Source: Capitulum mitella
Taxonomy: Eukaryota > Arthropoda > Thecostraca > Pollicipedomorpha > Pollicipedidae
Length of the DNA stretch: 64,000 nt
Assembly (NCBI GenBank): GCA_030062745.1
Contig: CP099851.1
Location: 6,325,661-6,389,660 of the forward strand
Reading direction: 5' to 3'
Shown here: positions 45,636-57,163 of the stretch, in pieces
Layout: each line of letters begins with the position of its first letter
Numbering within the stretch: the stretch's first letter is position 1
Program-made: the position numbers and the translations under genes
Notes under the pieces: model-generated
The model's database searches: none
Seen by the model: the letters and a program-made list of their open reading frames with translations, nothing else
What the model was told of the DNA's origin: nothing

Positions 45636-45894
45636 TGATGCCGGTTTTATTTTGCTCGACAGCCCTAGAAGAAGATGCGCCACATTTGTTGTCATATGGC
45701 TGTCCGTTAACCTACAGGACTGCCGAATGGTGAGAAATCGCCAGAGAAATCACATCTTCTTAAGAAGAATATTTTACACCAATTTAATACCGGGAAGATT
45801 ATCCGGGTGTGACGTCGGTGTGACGTGACTCTATGGAAATCGAAGGACAAACATTACTGCAGCGCCCATAGTAATGTCGGCGTTTACTGCGTCA

Positions 45895-47122
45895 TTAACC
45901 CGCGCACGACCGTCGGTCCGTCTCGAACATCGGAAGCGGGGGGGGGGGGGGCAGTTGACTACCACCCCCTTCTCACTCACGAGCGGTTGGTCGCGCGATA
46001 AAAATAAGCATACCGTTGGAAAGCCTGTGACAAGTAGAGCTCGAAACTGGTCTCATTTTTAGTGTCAGATAATATGTAAGCCAATTTAAGCCCGATATAT
46101 GTTTTCTCATAGCCGACTGCATGAGACCGAGGAATGGCCTGAATCTCAAGGGCTGTGACTAAAAACGCATAGGTAAAGGCATCAGCGCAAGAATAAAGGT
46201 CCGCGGATGCCGATACGCGTCTAATTTCGCAGAATTGTTCAATATATACCCCGAAACGTTGAGTTAAAGTCACCGTAATTCTCCCGCCAGCTGTCAGTGT
46301 GCGCCGCTGACGTATGCGGTACCAAATTAACGGGAACTAGCTTTGGCGTTCCTTAATTTTTGCAAAAAAAAGACGATCTGTGTCAATTTTATTGATCTTA
46401 GAAGTTCTTGTGATATTTTTTCATGCTTAAATATTGGAAAAATTGATTAGTTACCAATCTACAAAATTGGCGGAGCTTTATTCGCGAGAGCCTGTTTATT
46501 TCCAAAATATGCTACTTTTTCAAACTTTTTGAGGTTCCTGGTATTAATTACGTCTGTGCAGGTTAGTTCTGCCATTTTCTACCCATTCTGAGTAATTCAT
46601 CGCCGATTTTGACGATAGTGCATTTTGGCTCTCTACAGCTATTCGTGACCTGACCTCAGGTGAATGGCTGGAAGTCATTGATGCTTTGCCCAATGACGGT
46701 AACTAGATGCCTGCTTCACTCCACACTAAAAATGTTATGGAATATTGCGTCAATTTCCGAAAAAACGGCGATATGTCTTAAAAATGGGCTTGACCTTAGG
46801 TCAATGACCCGGAAAATTCCGAAAAATCTAAGAAAGCAGGTTTGTTGCATTTGTCGCGATCACTAATCCCTGAAAGTATTATTGAGATATCTTGTTTTGC
46901 GAAAAAGTTAGGGGGCGCTAAACTTTTTTTGACATAGGTCTGTTTGACCTGACCTAGGTCAGGCACCTGACCTGACCTGAGGTAAAAATTTTGACATGAG
47001 ATGTAAAATTGATGAAGCAAAAGGTACACAAAGTTTCGTGGCTCTGTGTTTGTTGCTTCTCTCGCAATCCCAGAAAAACCTCAGGGGCGCAGTCAACTGC
47101 CCCCCAGTCGGGGATGGGTTAA
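45895..47122 (-). mobile_element. Family B element, full-length reference copy
   Basis: TTAA at both ends, 1,228 bases. Terminus TTAACCCGCGCACGACCG on the left; the reverse complement of the right end is TTAACCCATCCCCGACTGGG. Subterminal G-run and C-run around CAGTTGACTACC form a strong potential hairpin at each end. All internal blocks are shared with the other family B copies in this window. Confidence 0.85.
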
Positions 47123-47687
47123 AAAACATTTCGGAATTTTCTTGCAAATATTTCGATCTTGGACACTCCTGGACTTTCACATGGCCTCCTCCTCGGAACT
47201 TGATTGAAAATCGGGTCAAATTTTTGCGAAAATAACAACACTTATTGGTACCCAGGCTTCAGTATACTAAATGTTCCATTCCGATGGTAGGAACTGTCAT
47301 TTCCATGGTATTCGACCAACGTAGTACTTTCACGCGATCCCAGAGCAACATCCTAGATGGCAAGAGCTTATAATTCCCAAAAGAATTTGTGCAGTTTGTC
47401 ATCCTGTGTGTCATCTTGTGTGTGTCATCCTGAGTGTCCAAATTCATCATATGACGGATATTGCCAGAGAAAGCCAGACATCCATGCTTCTTTAGTAATC
47501 ACAATGGTTTCTTCGTGTGGTCCTGGTCTGTCGTCTCAAGGCACCCAGTTCGTATTTCAGATGGGTCGCATAAGAACGTTCACTCGTCTTCGTTTCTGGG
47601 CATTCGAAGGTGTAGAATGGCGTCTGGACATTAGGGTGGATCGAAAATATATTTTTTGTCGCAAAACAACTTCTTAGGGGTCAAAAC

Positions 47688-49679
47688 TAGGGATGCACCG
47701 GATATCCGGTCCGGCCGGATATCCGGCCGGATATTAGAGATTATCCGGTATCCGGTATCCGGCCGGATATTTTTGTGATCCGGCCGGATACTGCCGGATA
47801 TTTAACCTCCCGCTGTACAATCAAGACGTTGCTCTAATGTCTGCGCCCAAAACCGTTTCAGGGGAAACGTGCCTAGTTGTGTTAGATTGTGGATGTAACT
47901 GGCAGTTCCAAGTCGGTCTGGAGACCTTGGAACCAATTCTTTTCTGTATTGGTCCGGGAGGGTTCGGACATATCTTGCAAGAATGGGACTCAAGTTCAAA
48001 ACTGTGAAACAATAGCCAGTTATGCGGTCAGCAGCCCATCTTATGATTTCCTTTTTCGAAATATTTTTTATCTATCTCAAATTCTGGCACAAATGCATTA
48101 CGGAAAAATATAAATTGTGAGCACTGGAAAATGAGACAGTATTTAAAGTCATACCGTAAGCACATTTATTACTGTATGAACATTAAACTTTGCAGAAATG
48201 TAGTGATAACCGTTGCGGTCAGTTCTTGCTTAATGGATCATCTCCATCACCTCTCATCTGTCGGCAAGACGCACGCGCCTGGGTACGCGCACCAGCATTT
48301 TACGCGGTATCTCTAGGTCCAGAGCAGCGATCACCTGGCTCATCCGACCCTTTAGGGCGACTTTGGATGTTACGTACCAGTCTCCCTGATACATCCTCTG
48401 CTTAATGATGCCCCAGATGTCCTCAGTAGGACACACCTGGTGCACACAGGGGGACTGCTGTCACGCACTACATACGGCACTCTGACCTCTTCCAGCAACT
48501 TGAGCGTTTTCTTCGCATAATGAGCGCTGGCCAAGTCTGGCCAGATCAACATGTCCCTCTCGAAACAGTCCTCATCCAAATATGGGATGAGCACATCTCC
48601 TACGCACTTCTCACGGTACATGTTACCATCAACATTACCCATACCCGGCATGATAACCGGCTTTGTCACACCCCTGAGAGAGATGGCGGGCCACACGAAA
48701 AGATTGCGGGGAAACTTGCTCTCTGGTCTCAGTTGTACTTTTGTTGGACTTCTGCTGGACGTGCTCCAACAGAGTACCCAAGGTTTCCTGACATATACCT
48801 CTCGTTGTAGGTGAAGTAGCTTTCGTCGTCCATGGCAATGCCCCGTTCTTTCCGATTTCATTTGATCCGCGGGACAGTTTCCGGATGCGGGTCTTTTGGG
48901 CGACCTCTTGTTTTTGGGTGACCTGGGGTGACCTCTTGCGCTTTCGGTACCGAACCTTGTTTGCCACCAATATTTTTTTGTCACGTACGTTCTGGAGATT
49001 CCAAACCTTCCAGCCGGAACGCGTTATGACACCCGTTGTTTTTACAGCTCGAATCAGCTGTAGCTGTCTTTTAACACGAGCACTGGAATGGGAGTCTTTT
49101 TGTGCCCCCACCTGCTCTTCTTGAATATCTCGAGAACGCATCTGAGCTGGTTGCTGTTACTTTGTGACATTTATGGCAACTGAATAACTCGTCGAATGGC
49201 GTAGAAAAATTGGAAATCGGCTAGAAATTTTGAAGTTTCAAGCATTTGAAGTCAGGCAAACATCACGAAAACGACGGTTGTCGCTGACAAATGGGAACTT
49301 TGTGAAAGAACTGGCGTTCTTCTTAACACTGCTCTTTGAACACAGTCAGGCGATGTCATTCGGGCAAAAGTGATGGACGTACCAAGGCCACAGCCAGGGT
49401 CAATAAGGGTTAACGGCATCAAAGGTCAAGGTTTGTGACCTGATCCAGATTTGCTTTGCAGGATGTCAGTTTGTATGAAATATGCATTCGAAGGCCCTAA
49501 TGAAAACACGTGTGCGCACACTGATACGTTGACATATTCCAAGGTCAGTGAAGGCCAGGGTCGTTAAAGGCCAAGGTCAAATATCTTGTAACCTTTCTCA
49601 GATTTGTTCTGCGACATATCGATTTGTATGAAATATGCATTCAAAGACCCTAATAAAGACACGTGCGCGCTCATGCAGA

Positions 49680-49735
<56 letters not shown>

Positions 49736-50476
49736 AGAGTCATTTCAGGTCAAGGTCATCAAAGGTCAAGGGCAGGTTTTGTGACCTGGTCCAGATTTGT
49801 TTTGCAATACATCGATTTGTGTGAAATACGCATTCAAAGACCCTTCTAAAACACGTTTGGCATATTGATACTGACATGCATATACATACATAGCTATGCA
49901 TATATACAGAAATATAAACGCTGGAAATGACCAGATGTACCGATGTTGGCTGTCTTCACTGAAAATACGCCAAAAGATACATGTCGCGCCCTCATTTACT
50001 CTCAAACTGTCCCGTGTTGTTCGAAATCTGATCTGTAAAAGATGAAAAAATGACGTCACAGGTCATTGACCTGACATGACCTCGACCCAAAATCCCCAGT
50101 CAAGACGCCAAATGAATGGAAGTTGTCTATTCCACGTTTTAACGGCCCAACAAACACCCCGTTTCGTTCGAAAAGTTGTACGGAATGGCATGTACAGGCC
50201 GATTAAGTGTCCAAAGTTGACCTTTTCCACCCCATTTGGCCTTAAAAATGCCGACTCACAAGCTGTGGGCATTTCTTACTAATTTTTTTCAGTTTCCCAT
50301 ATTTTTCTTTTCTATTCAGTCTTTTCGGTTTCATTATTTCAATAGAAATAGTAAATAAAAACATGTGAACATAATATCCGGTATCCGGCCGGATATCCGG
50401 CCGGATATCCGGCACCCCGATCCGGCATATCCGGTATCCGGCCGGATCACAAAAATCCCGATCCGGTGCATCCCTA
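47688..50476 (-). mobile_element. hAT-like composite element with mariner-type relic, copy 2
   Basis: Sister of the element at 38,175: same TAGGGATGCACCGGAT termini, same interior order and very high identity. It is flanked by its own 8-bp duplication GTCAAAAC (47680-47687 and 50477-50484), which is a site inside the terminal repeat of the surrounding transposon. Both copies carry the transposase relic at the same place, so the relic was captured before they spread. Confidence 0.9.
48254..49141 (-). pseudogene. Tc1/mariner-type transposase relic (copy 2)
   Basis: Same three-frame arrangement as copy 1. It shares the frameshifts around the first catalytic aspartate and between the second and third acidic residues, and has one additional base in a T-run near 48,975 that splits the N-terminal part. 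The shared lesions mean the gene was already dead when the element amplified, so both copies were moved by an enzyme acting in trans. Confidence 0.82.
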
Positions 50477-51133
50477 GTCAAAACGCGTGCGCGTGGATCT
50501 TGAAACACGGAAAATAAGGAGTAAAAAGATATTAAAAATATTCTAGAAAGGGTGCACGAAGCGTCTTTGAAGTGAGTTTCGCCGTTCCCGAGCATTAAAG
50601 TCTCCTTTGGTTTAGCATTACGCATAGCAAGATAGCACCTCCGTCACCATCCACCGTAGCTGTGCGTAGCTTTGCGAGCCTTTTAGTGTCTGTAGTTTAC
50701 GGATAGGTGACGAGCATGGATTTGAGCAAATAACAGGAGACTGCCAGGTAAAATAAAGTGGTAGACAGACAGTAGCCCTTACGAGCTAAGAAAGCGCACC
50801 AGTGAGCCTCACGACCTGCGATAGATGCGGACTACAGAGTCCGAGTCGAATTCGTGGGCTTCCCACACATATCGTTGCCCACGCTGCTCATCTCTGAGGA
50901 CGCTCTTGAAAACCTTGATCGGTGCCGGTAAACGATACCTCGCAGCGAAGCGCTTTGTTGTCATCAGAGAGCGGTCGAATCAGACAGACACGTCAGAAGA
51001 GTAACGCGCTGGTCCCTGGACTGTGGCGTGGTGACCAGAGATTTAGTACTCGGGTGTGTTCCGTCAGCATTCGGATCGCAGGGGGTGACATTCTGTGACA
51101 TTCTGTGACAGTGACATTCTGAACTGAGCTAAA

Positions 51134-53497
51134 ATGAGTAATCCAGGACCATCAACAAGACAGAGAACGAAACACCCTCTGCTGCAAACAGGCCCGGACG
51201 CTCTTCCCATAAACCAGCTACCGTGGAAAAGAGAAGTGTATGCCTTTTACGTGAAGACACGGAGTGAAAGGACAACGCCTTCTGGAAAGAAGCGGACAAA
51301 ACGAGAAATAGCAAAAGCAGTCAAGGACGCCATAGTAGTCATCTGGGACAGAGCCAGTCTTATTACGTGGATACCAGTGGACGACGGAGAGGCGTCCCAA
51401 ATGGGTGACACGTCGGCTAAGACCGAGAGAGAGAGATGTCAAATGTTATTTCGGAGAACAGGATAACTCAGAACGTAGAAAGACTGGCCATAACGGGGAG
51501 AACCTCATGAAATGGCCTTCGAAACGCGAACGGGGCAAAGGTCGAAAGTTCGTGAATATGCAGCGAGAGTACGATGGCTTATTTGGCATCATGTGGTGCC
51601 GATGCGATCTTGCTGATGTCCCCTGTGGCACGTGCCCAGCTTCTAAAAGGGTGCAAGCTCAAGAAGAAGCTTTCCTCAAAGACCAGCGAGGAGAGAAAAA
51701 GCTCTACATAGGCGGCGTTGACCGGAAGACAACTGAGGAAAATGTCCGAAGGCAGAAGAGAAGGGTAAAAGAATGAAACTAGCGGGAGAGACAGAAGAGG
51801 GACAGGCAGCACGATGCTGAGGAAAGGCAACTGACCGAAGGGGATGCAGATGACGACGATGATAGCAGTGAAAAGTGTCAGACGGGTGATACAGAGGCAG
51901 CTGATGCAAGCCGCTCTTATTCACCTAGTTCCGATGATGACGCGGACGATGTCGCCGTACAGAACCGACATCAGCTTCCGAATTTTTCGCGGATGTGTCA
52001 TCGGTACGGTATCTCTGATCGTTCCGCGGCTTGCTTGCTGAACGCAGCTTTGGTTGATTATGGGATAATCACAACAGTACAACACAACAAGGCTGAGCTG
52101 ACAGACCGCAGCAAAATCCAGCGACAGAGAGACAAATGGGGTAAAGAAGAGGTGGTTGAAAGCTCATTGCAAAACCGACGTGACTGCTTAGCAGGATTCT
52201 ATTACGACGGTAGGGAGGACAAGACGCTGCAGAAAGTTGGTAAGAAATTGACGTTTGCCAAAGAACTGCACGAGATAGTGGTTACTGAGTCCGGCCATCG
52301 GTATGTCGATCACGTGTCTCCAAATAGCGGAAGTGCTGCAGATATCGCGAAGGAGTTGCTGGACGTGATATGGGACAACGATGCGCATCCAGTGGTGCTT
52401 GGATCAGACGGCATAGCGGTAAATACCGGCCGCAACAGTGGTGTGAACAGGCGAATCGAACTGGGTGTAGGCCGTCCGCTCCAGCAAGCTATATGCGGCA
52501 TCCATATCAACGAACTGACGCTGAGACATGTGTTCAAGGATGCTGATGGTGGAACGAGTGGTCCAGCATCCTTCCACGGACCAGTTGGCAAAGCCTTTCA
52601 GAGAGATCTGACCACACTGCCTTTGGCTAAGTCTGAGCCATCGCTAGTTCCTTCAATTCCGGTAGAAGTTCGAAATGAGATGAGCAAAGATCAGCAATAC
52701 TTGCATGACATGTGTAGGGCCGTCCAGGCAGGACCAGAAGGTGTTACCCAGTGCTTGTTGGCCTTAGAACCAGGGGCCATCCATCAAGCCCGTCAAGGGT
52801 TACACTTGCAAATAGAGTACTCAGACTGTACCTGTCCACAGAGGCTCCAGCACCGGCGCTTGTACGGCTAGTACATTTTATACTAAACCAGTACGGCCCC
52901 GGATGGTTCAGGTACAGACTTCATTCAAATATCAGCGACGGAGTGAAGAACCTGTTCTTTCTGATATCGCTATCAAGAAAGCTGCCGGAGAGAGACCGTA
53001 ACATCACGCAAAAGGTGCTTCAGCGCAACGGGTTCTGGGCCCACAGTGAGCATGTCCTGATCGCTATGCTGGCCGACGATCAGCAGAACAGGATGCTGGC
53101 GGTAGAGCGCATAAGGAGATGTCGAACCAGAAAATGCCAGGACCAGGATCCAGATGGCATACGCCAGTTCGTTATCCCTGACATCAGTTTCCATGCCGAG
53201 GAGTACCACCACATGATTGACTGGCAAGATACAACGGAGCCATCTTTGGTCATGGAAATGCCAGACGAGACCATCGCGGCTGTTGTGGAAGCACCAATGC
53301 ACTTAATTGACTTTCCCTGCCACTCCAAAGGGGTGGAACGATGGGTGAAAGAAGTCACAAAAACGGCAGAGAAGAAGGCGGGACACAGTGGACGTCATGC
53401 ACTGATACTGGCAAAAGTCCGGCTCAGGACTGATCTGCCAGTGATGGACACGAGGAGGGACTTCTATGACAGGCTTCGAGTGACAAGTGACCGCTGA
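51134..53497 (+). pseudogene. Transposon-encoded protein of a poorly classified family, disrupted
   Basis: The reading frame starts MSNPGPSTRQRTKH and passes through: a basic N-terminal part; a cysteine cluster MWCRCDLADVPCGTCP, probably metal-binding; FLKDQRGEKKLYIGGVDRKT; an acidic serine-rich linker (DADDDDDSSE); a core with DCLAGFYYDGREDKTLQ, HPVVLGSDGIAVNTG and RPLQQAICGIHINELTLRHVF; and a C-terminal part with LANRVLRLYLSTE, NGFWAHSEHVLIAMLAD, DISFHAEEYHHMIDWQ and DFPCHSKGVERWVKEVTK. From memory, this order matches predicted proteins seen in several invertebrates and without a standard name; I could not check it. The GSDG...CxxHxNEL arrangement resembles the second catalytic Asp and C-x2-H motif of hAT transposases. 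Breaks: a frameshift near 51,440-51,470, TGA at 51,774 and TAG at 51,780, and a frameshift near 52,795. Confidence 0.72.
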
Positions 53498-53605
53498 GGC
53501 TGGTTTATTAGTGTCAGCGGAGTTTGTTGTGGAATGTCATTCATCACAAATAATTAGTCCTGGTTTAACGTTGTGTCTGGGATGGCGTTTCATGAATGGT
53601 GAAGA

Positions 53606-53611
53606 TAATAA

Positions 53612-53642
<31 letters not shown>

Positions 53643-53660
53643 GATGACGATGACAATTAT
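53606..53660. repeat. GATGAT microsatellite
   Basis: A run of GAT/GAC triplets lies after the stop codon of the transposon gene and within the transposon. The aspartate-rich frame it creates is not coding. Confidence 0.9.
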
Positions 53661-54413
53661 GATATGTTTCGATGGTTGCCGACATGACGCAAACAGCGTT
53701 TGTTCGGCGCATGCGCTAAACGCCGAAAATTATCACTCACAGGATTCACATATATTCACATTATGAAGGGTTACCTTCTTGTGCAAAATGTTTAAAGCAA
53801 TGGAGACTTCCACGCCTAGAAGGCGTATTCCTGGTCCCAAAAATGCTTCGTGCGCCCTATCTAAAATATTTTAAATACTTTTTGGTCCTCATTTTTCTTG
53901 TTTTCACATTCACGCGCACGCGTTTTGACCCCTAAGAAGTTGATTTGTTTTTTTCGATCCACCCTACTGGACATGCCTAGACATGACATGACACCCAACC
54001 AAACAATACAACGATTGCGAAACATTTATCACACAACATATCAGTTTTGCAATGTCAGAACTAGTAAGCCCCTGAAATTTGCCGTCCTACGTCTTTTCCA
54101 GGTTGATTTAGCGATTATTACGGTGTGCACGTTGCGTCCTGGTTAATATGGAAGCGTATTTTATTGCCAATCCAGCGCATCAAGACCAAGCATGTGCTTA
54201 TGCAAATCTGTTTCCCTAGGTTTAAGAAATCGGATCCGAATGTTGCAGACTGGGTAAATTGTATGCCATTTATTTATTGTTCCCTGAGTTACAACCCAAC
54301 AGAATACGAAGCAAAGCAAACCCATGAAGATGAAGAACACTAGTAGCAGTGAAATCACGATAAAGCTCAAAAATGCATCGTAGCCTGATAGCTCTTTCAT
54401 CAAGAAGCTTTTC

Positions 54414-54690
54414 CTAACACCGGAGTGTTCCGCGAACCTTGACAGTTGTATTCCATTCACCGTCAGCTGGATTACATGGCTCACAGGAGTTGTAGCAGCA
54501 CTCATCGACGATGCCCGTCTGACGTTTCGCTCTCACTCCCGGTGAGAACATCAGCTGCCGAGATGACAGCCGTCCATGCTGGGAGTGACGAATGAAAACC
54601 GTCTGCAAGGGATTCTTTCGCCGGAGTACGGAGCTCATTCCTGGAGCCGACCATGGCATCAGCTCTCCCGACTTCAGCCGCCAGCTATCA
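54414..54690 (-). CDS. Insulin-like peptide 1, C-peptide and A-chain exon
   Basis: Clearly paralogous to the exon at 61,761: both have a W-R-x-K-x-x-E-L-x-PWSAPG motif, SVLRR, HSQHGRLSS and SPGVR-x-KRQ before the A chain. The A chain begins GIVDECCYNSC after the KR processing site, giving the first three A-chain cysteines, but then reads EPCNPADGEWN and stops at 54,414 without a cysteine nine positions later. A GTGAGC donor after TCCT at 54,485 could splice to a further exon. The likely acceptor (CCATGAG) gives phase 2, while the B-chain donor is phase 1, so the two exons do not join in frame as seen. The gene may be degraded or use an unseen splice. Confidence 0.7.
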
Positions 54691-55122
54691 CTCATGGGTG
54701 ACATTGATGGGACACACAATCGAAAAAATCGACTGCTGATTCTAAGATGAAGATACTGGATGTCCACCGTAAGATTCCACTAAACCGTAACAGAAGCGGC
54801 AATGATGTCAACTTGAAATGTTCCAGTGCATAAACTTACCTGTTTTGAAAACATTTAGAAGTCGATAACCCACTTGCAGCCTTGGGGCAGCTCAAGTCAG
54901 TTCATGTTAAATGGGCGCTTTAGCATGACGTGTGAGACGCGTTCTTTACATCCTTCTAGGTACGTTCCTTGGATTCGGCACCGTGTCGAAAAGCGCGACA
55001 GAAACAGGACCTTTGGTCACTGATGCGAAACACAGGTGGCTGATCAGATCCTCCGGGTATGAATGGCGGTGAACCGTGTAATATCAATAAAGTCACGGTA
55101 CACGCAACACTGTGAAGATTAC

Positions 55123-55324
55123 TTGGTGCAGCCCGTTTGCCATTCGGTTCGTAGATACCGGCATCACCACATAGCCACTCAAGCATGTCGGCCAGCTCCT
55201 TCCCACACAGGTAAGAGACACCTCGCTTCCGGACGGACGGACTGGCGGGGTCATGACCCATGGTCACGCGATAGAAGACGGAGGCGAGCAGCAGGGTCAC
55301 AGGCAACAAACGGAGAAAAGTCAT
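55123..55324 (-). CDS. Insulin-like peptide 1, signal peptide and B-chain exon
   Basis: The product starts MTFLRLLPVTLLLASVFYRV (signal peptide), then a short propiece and GVSYLCGKELADMLEWLCGD, followed by AGIYEPNGKR. The LCGxxLxDxLxxxCGDxG signature is the insulin/IGF B domain with both cysteines 12 residues apart; CGD-x-G is closer to IGF than to typical arthropod insulin-like peptides. KR at the end is the B/C processing site. The donor GTAATC leaves phase 1, the conserved insulin-intron phase. It is secreted and would act through an insulin-type receptor tyrosine kinase. It lies head to head with insulin-like peptide 2, about 5.1 kb away. Confidence 0.85.
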
Positions 55325-55699
55325 TGGTGGTGAAAACGAAAAATATCAGAGTGAGTGGAAAATGAGTATTTCTGGGTCAAAAACGGACTTGTGCCGTAAA
55401 CATAAGAGAGAAAAAGACCTATTTAGATACCTGGTACTCAGATGCGCTCTTTTGTTCAAGATTTTAATGTTACAGAAAAATAGAGCAGCCAACGTTGCTT
55501 GGCGTAAGAAATAGAACACATCAAAACGGCATCATTTTCGCCTATGCCTCTGAAGCTCACCTGCACTCCCTCTCTCGTCATCTCGGTGGCTGATACCCAC
55601 TGAGATTTTGTGTGCAGGTCCGACGTGACGATACCGCCGTCTCATGCGCTCTTCATCCTGTGACGGTACCCCGGTATGCGGGCGCGCCGTCAGCAACGG

Positions 55700-56027
55700 A
55701 AAATGGCCCTGCCCACCAGTGCTGAACTAGAGATCACATGGTTCAATCAGGCCACCTTCGCGTGGTGTGGTCGGTGTTGTGTGGAGGGGGACGGGACGGA
55801 GCATGAGTACTCAGATCAGTCTCAGCTAAAATAAAACGGCCCTATCTCGCTCGGGCTTCGTCTGTGGATGGTTGTACTCAAAAGCCTATGGACGCGTCGC
55901 CGTACGTGCCCATCCGAGCAGCAAAGAAATACGTGAGGTTAAAGGTAAGAGGAGGTTCATGGACATCTTTCTATATCAACTGTCGAAAATTCGTTCATTA
56001 ATTTCTGTGTTGTTTGCAATGTGTTCT
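55700..56027 (+). promoter_or_regulatory. Promoter and first-exon module, copy 1
   Basis: Homologous in the same orientation to 57,940-58,340: AAATAAAAC near 55,830 in place of the TATA box, GTCGCCGTACGTGCCCATCCGAGCA against GTCACCGTACAAAGCCATCCGAACA, a donor (ACGTGAG then GTTAAAG, or AAAG then GTAAGA), and ATCTTTCTATA onward. It points toward insulin-like peptide 2 and away from peptide 1, so it may be an alternative promoter or the remnant of a lost third gene. Confidence 0.5.
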
Positions 56028-56425
56028 TAACCCTCTTCATGCCGGATGGCTCATGAGAAACCCTCTCAGTTTCTTTAACCATATTCCCGTATCCATAACC
56101 TTGCAACTCATTCCCGTATGTCGAAAAGGAATTTAATCCTCTCCCCTAAGAATCACCTGTCTGATTTCATTGCAAAAGCCTTCGTCCATTGGTTATGACG
56201 TAAACTACATAGTTTAGGAGAATTTTATAGGGGTTGATACAGTTGCAATAAATCTAGAAAGGGGGTATTTTTGACTTGTTATGTCACCGGCGCCCATGGG
56301 CCGTTTTGGATCTAGTTGGCACCAGTCGAGAGCTTATCGATGGAGCTCTTTCTCTTGGCACACAGCGCCGAAGATGGGAGGTATATTATCCCGATTTATG
56401 CTATTATTGATATTATTGATAACGC
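56027..56425 (+). mobile_element. Family C-like fragment
   Basis: It contains TTAACCCTCTTCATGCCGG, CATATTCCCGTATCC and the CACCTGTCTGATTTCATTGCAA, GTAAACTACATAG block of family C. It is heavily diverged and joins directly to a family B fragment. Confidence 0.5.
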
Positions 56426-56429
56426 CATT

Positions 56430-57163
56430 TTTAAATACCACCGTCAAAATCGACGATGAATTACTCAGAATGGGTAGCAAATGGCAGAACTAGTTTGCAC
56501 AGACGTAAGTAATACCAGGAACCTCAAAAAGTTTGAAAAAATGACATACTGTGGAAATAAACAGGATCTCGCGAATAAAGGTTCGCCAATTTTACAGATT
56601 GGTAACTAATGAATTTTTCCAAAATTTAAGCATGAAAAACCATCACAAGAATCACAAAGATCAATAAAATTTACATAGATTGTCTTTTTTGGGGAAAATG
56701 GAGAAAATAAAGAAACGCTAAAACTAGTTCCCGTCAATTTGTTACTGCATACGGCTTCGGCGCACGCCGACAGCCGGCCCGAAAATTGCCGTGTTTTTAA
56801 CTCGACGTTTCGGCGTATCTATTTAACAAATCTGAGAAATAAGATGTGGATCGGCATTCGCGGACCATTACTTGTGCGCTGGTGTCTCTTCCTATGTGTT
56901 TTTAGTCACAGCCCTTGAGATTCAGGCCATTTCTCGGTCTCATGCAGTCGGCTATGAGAAAACATATATAGGGCGTAAATTGCTTACATACTATCTACAA
57001 CTAAAAAATGGGACCAGTTTCGAGCTCTACTCGTCACAAGCTTTCCAACGGTATGCTTATTTTTATCGTTCGACCAACCGTTGGTGAGTTAGAGGGGGGC
57101 GGACAACTGACCCCCCCCCATTCGCCCATGTACGAAACCGACCGACGGTCGTGGGCGGGTTAA
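56430..57163 (+). mobile_element. Family B element, copy 7 (left part missing)
   Basis: It begins in mid-element at CACCGTCAAAATCGACGATG and continues to the right terminus GGTCGTGGGCGGGTTAA, with the subterminal G-run and C-run. It matches copy 1 most closely. Confidence 0.82.

Larger units (their letters stand above)
47632..53966 (+). mobile_element. DNA transposon with long inverted ends and 8-bp duplication, interrupted by another element
   Basis: The outer ends are TAGGGTGGATCGAAAA and its inverse, flanked by the exact 8-bp duplication CTGGACAT (47624-47631 and 53967-53974), which has T at position 2 and A at position 7 as in hAT elements. The inverted repeats extend inward about 190 bases with scattered differences (AACTTCTTAGGGGTCAAAACGCG, then GCACGAAGC). 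The left repeat is interrupted by the 2,789-bp composite element, so the original length was about 3.54 kb. Between the repeats lies the broken gene described separately. The class assignment to hAT rests on the duplication and on a D...CxxH pattern in the protein. Confidence 0.85.

Noticed and set aside
53487..53687. Aspartate-rich short protein
   Set aside because: Translation of the GATGAT microsatellite after the transposon gene stop.
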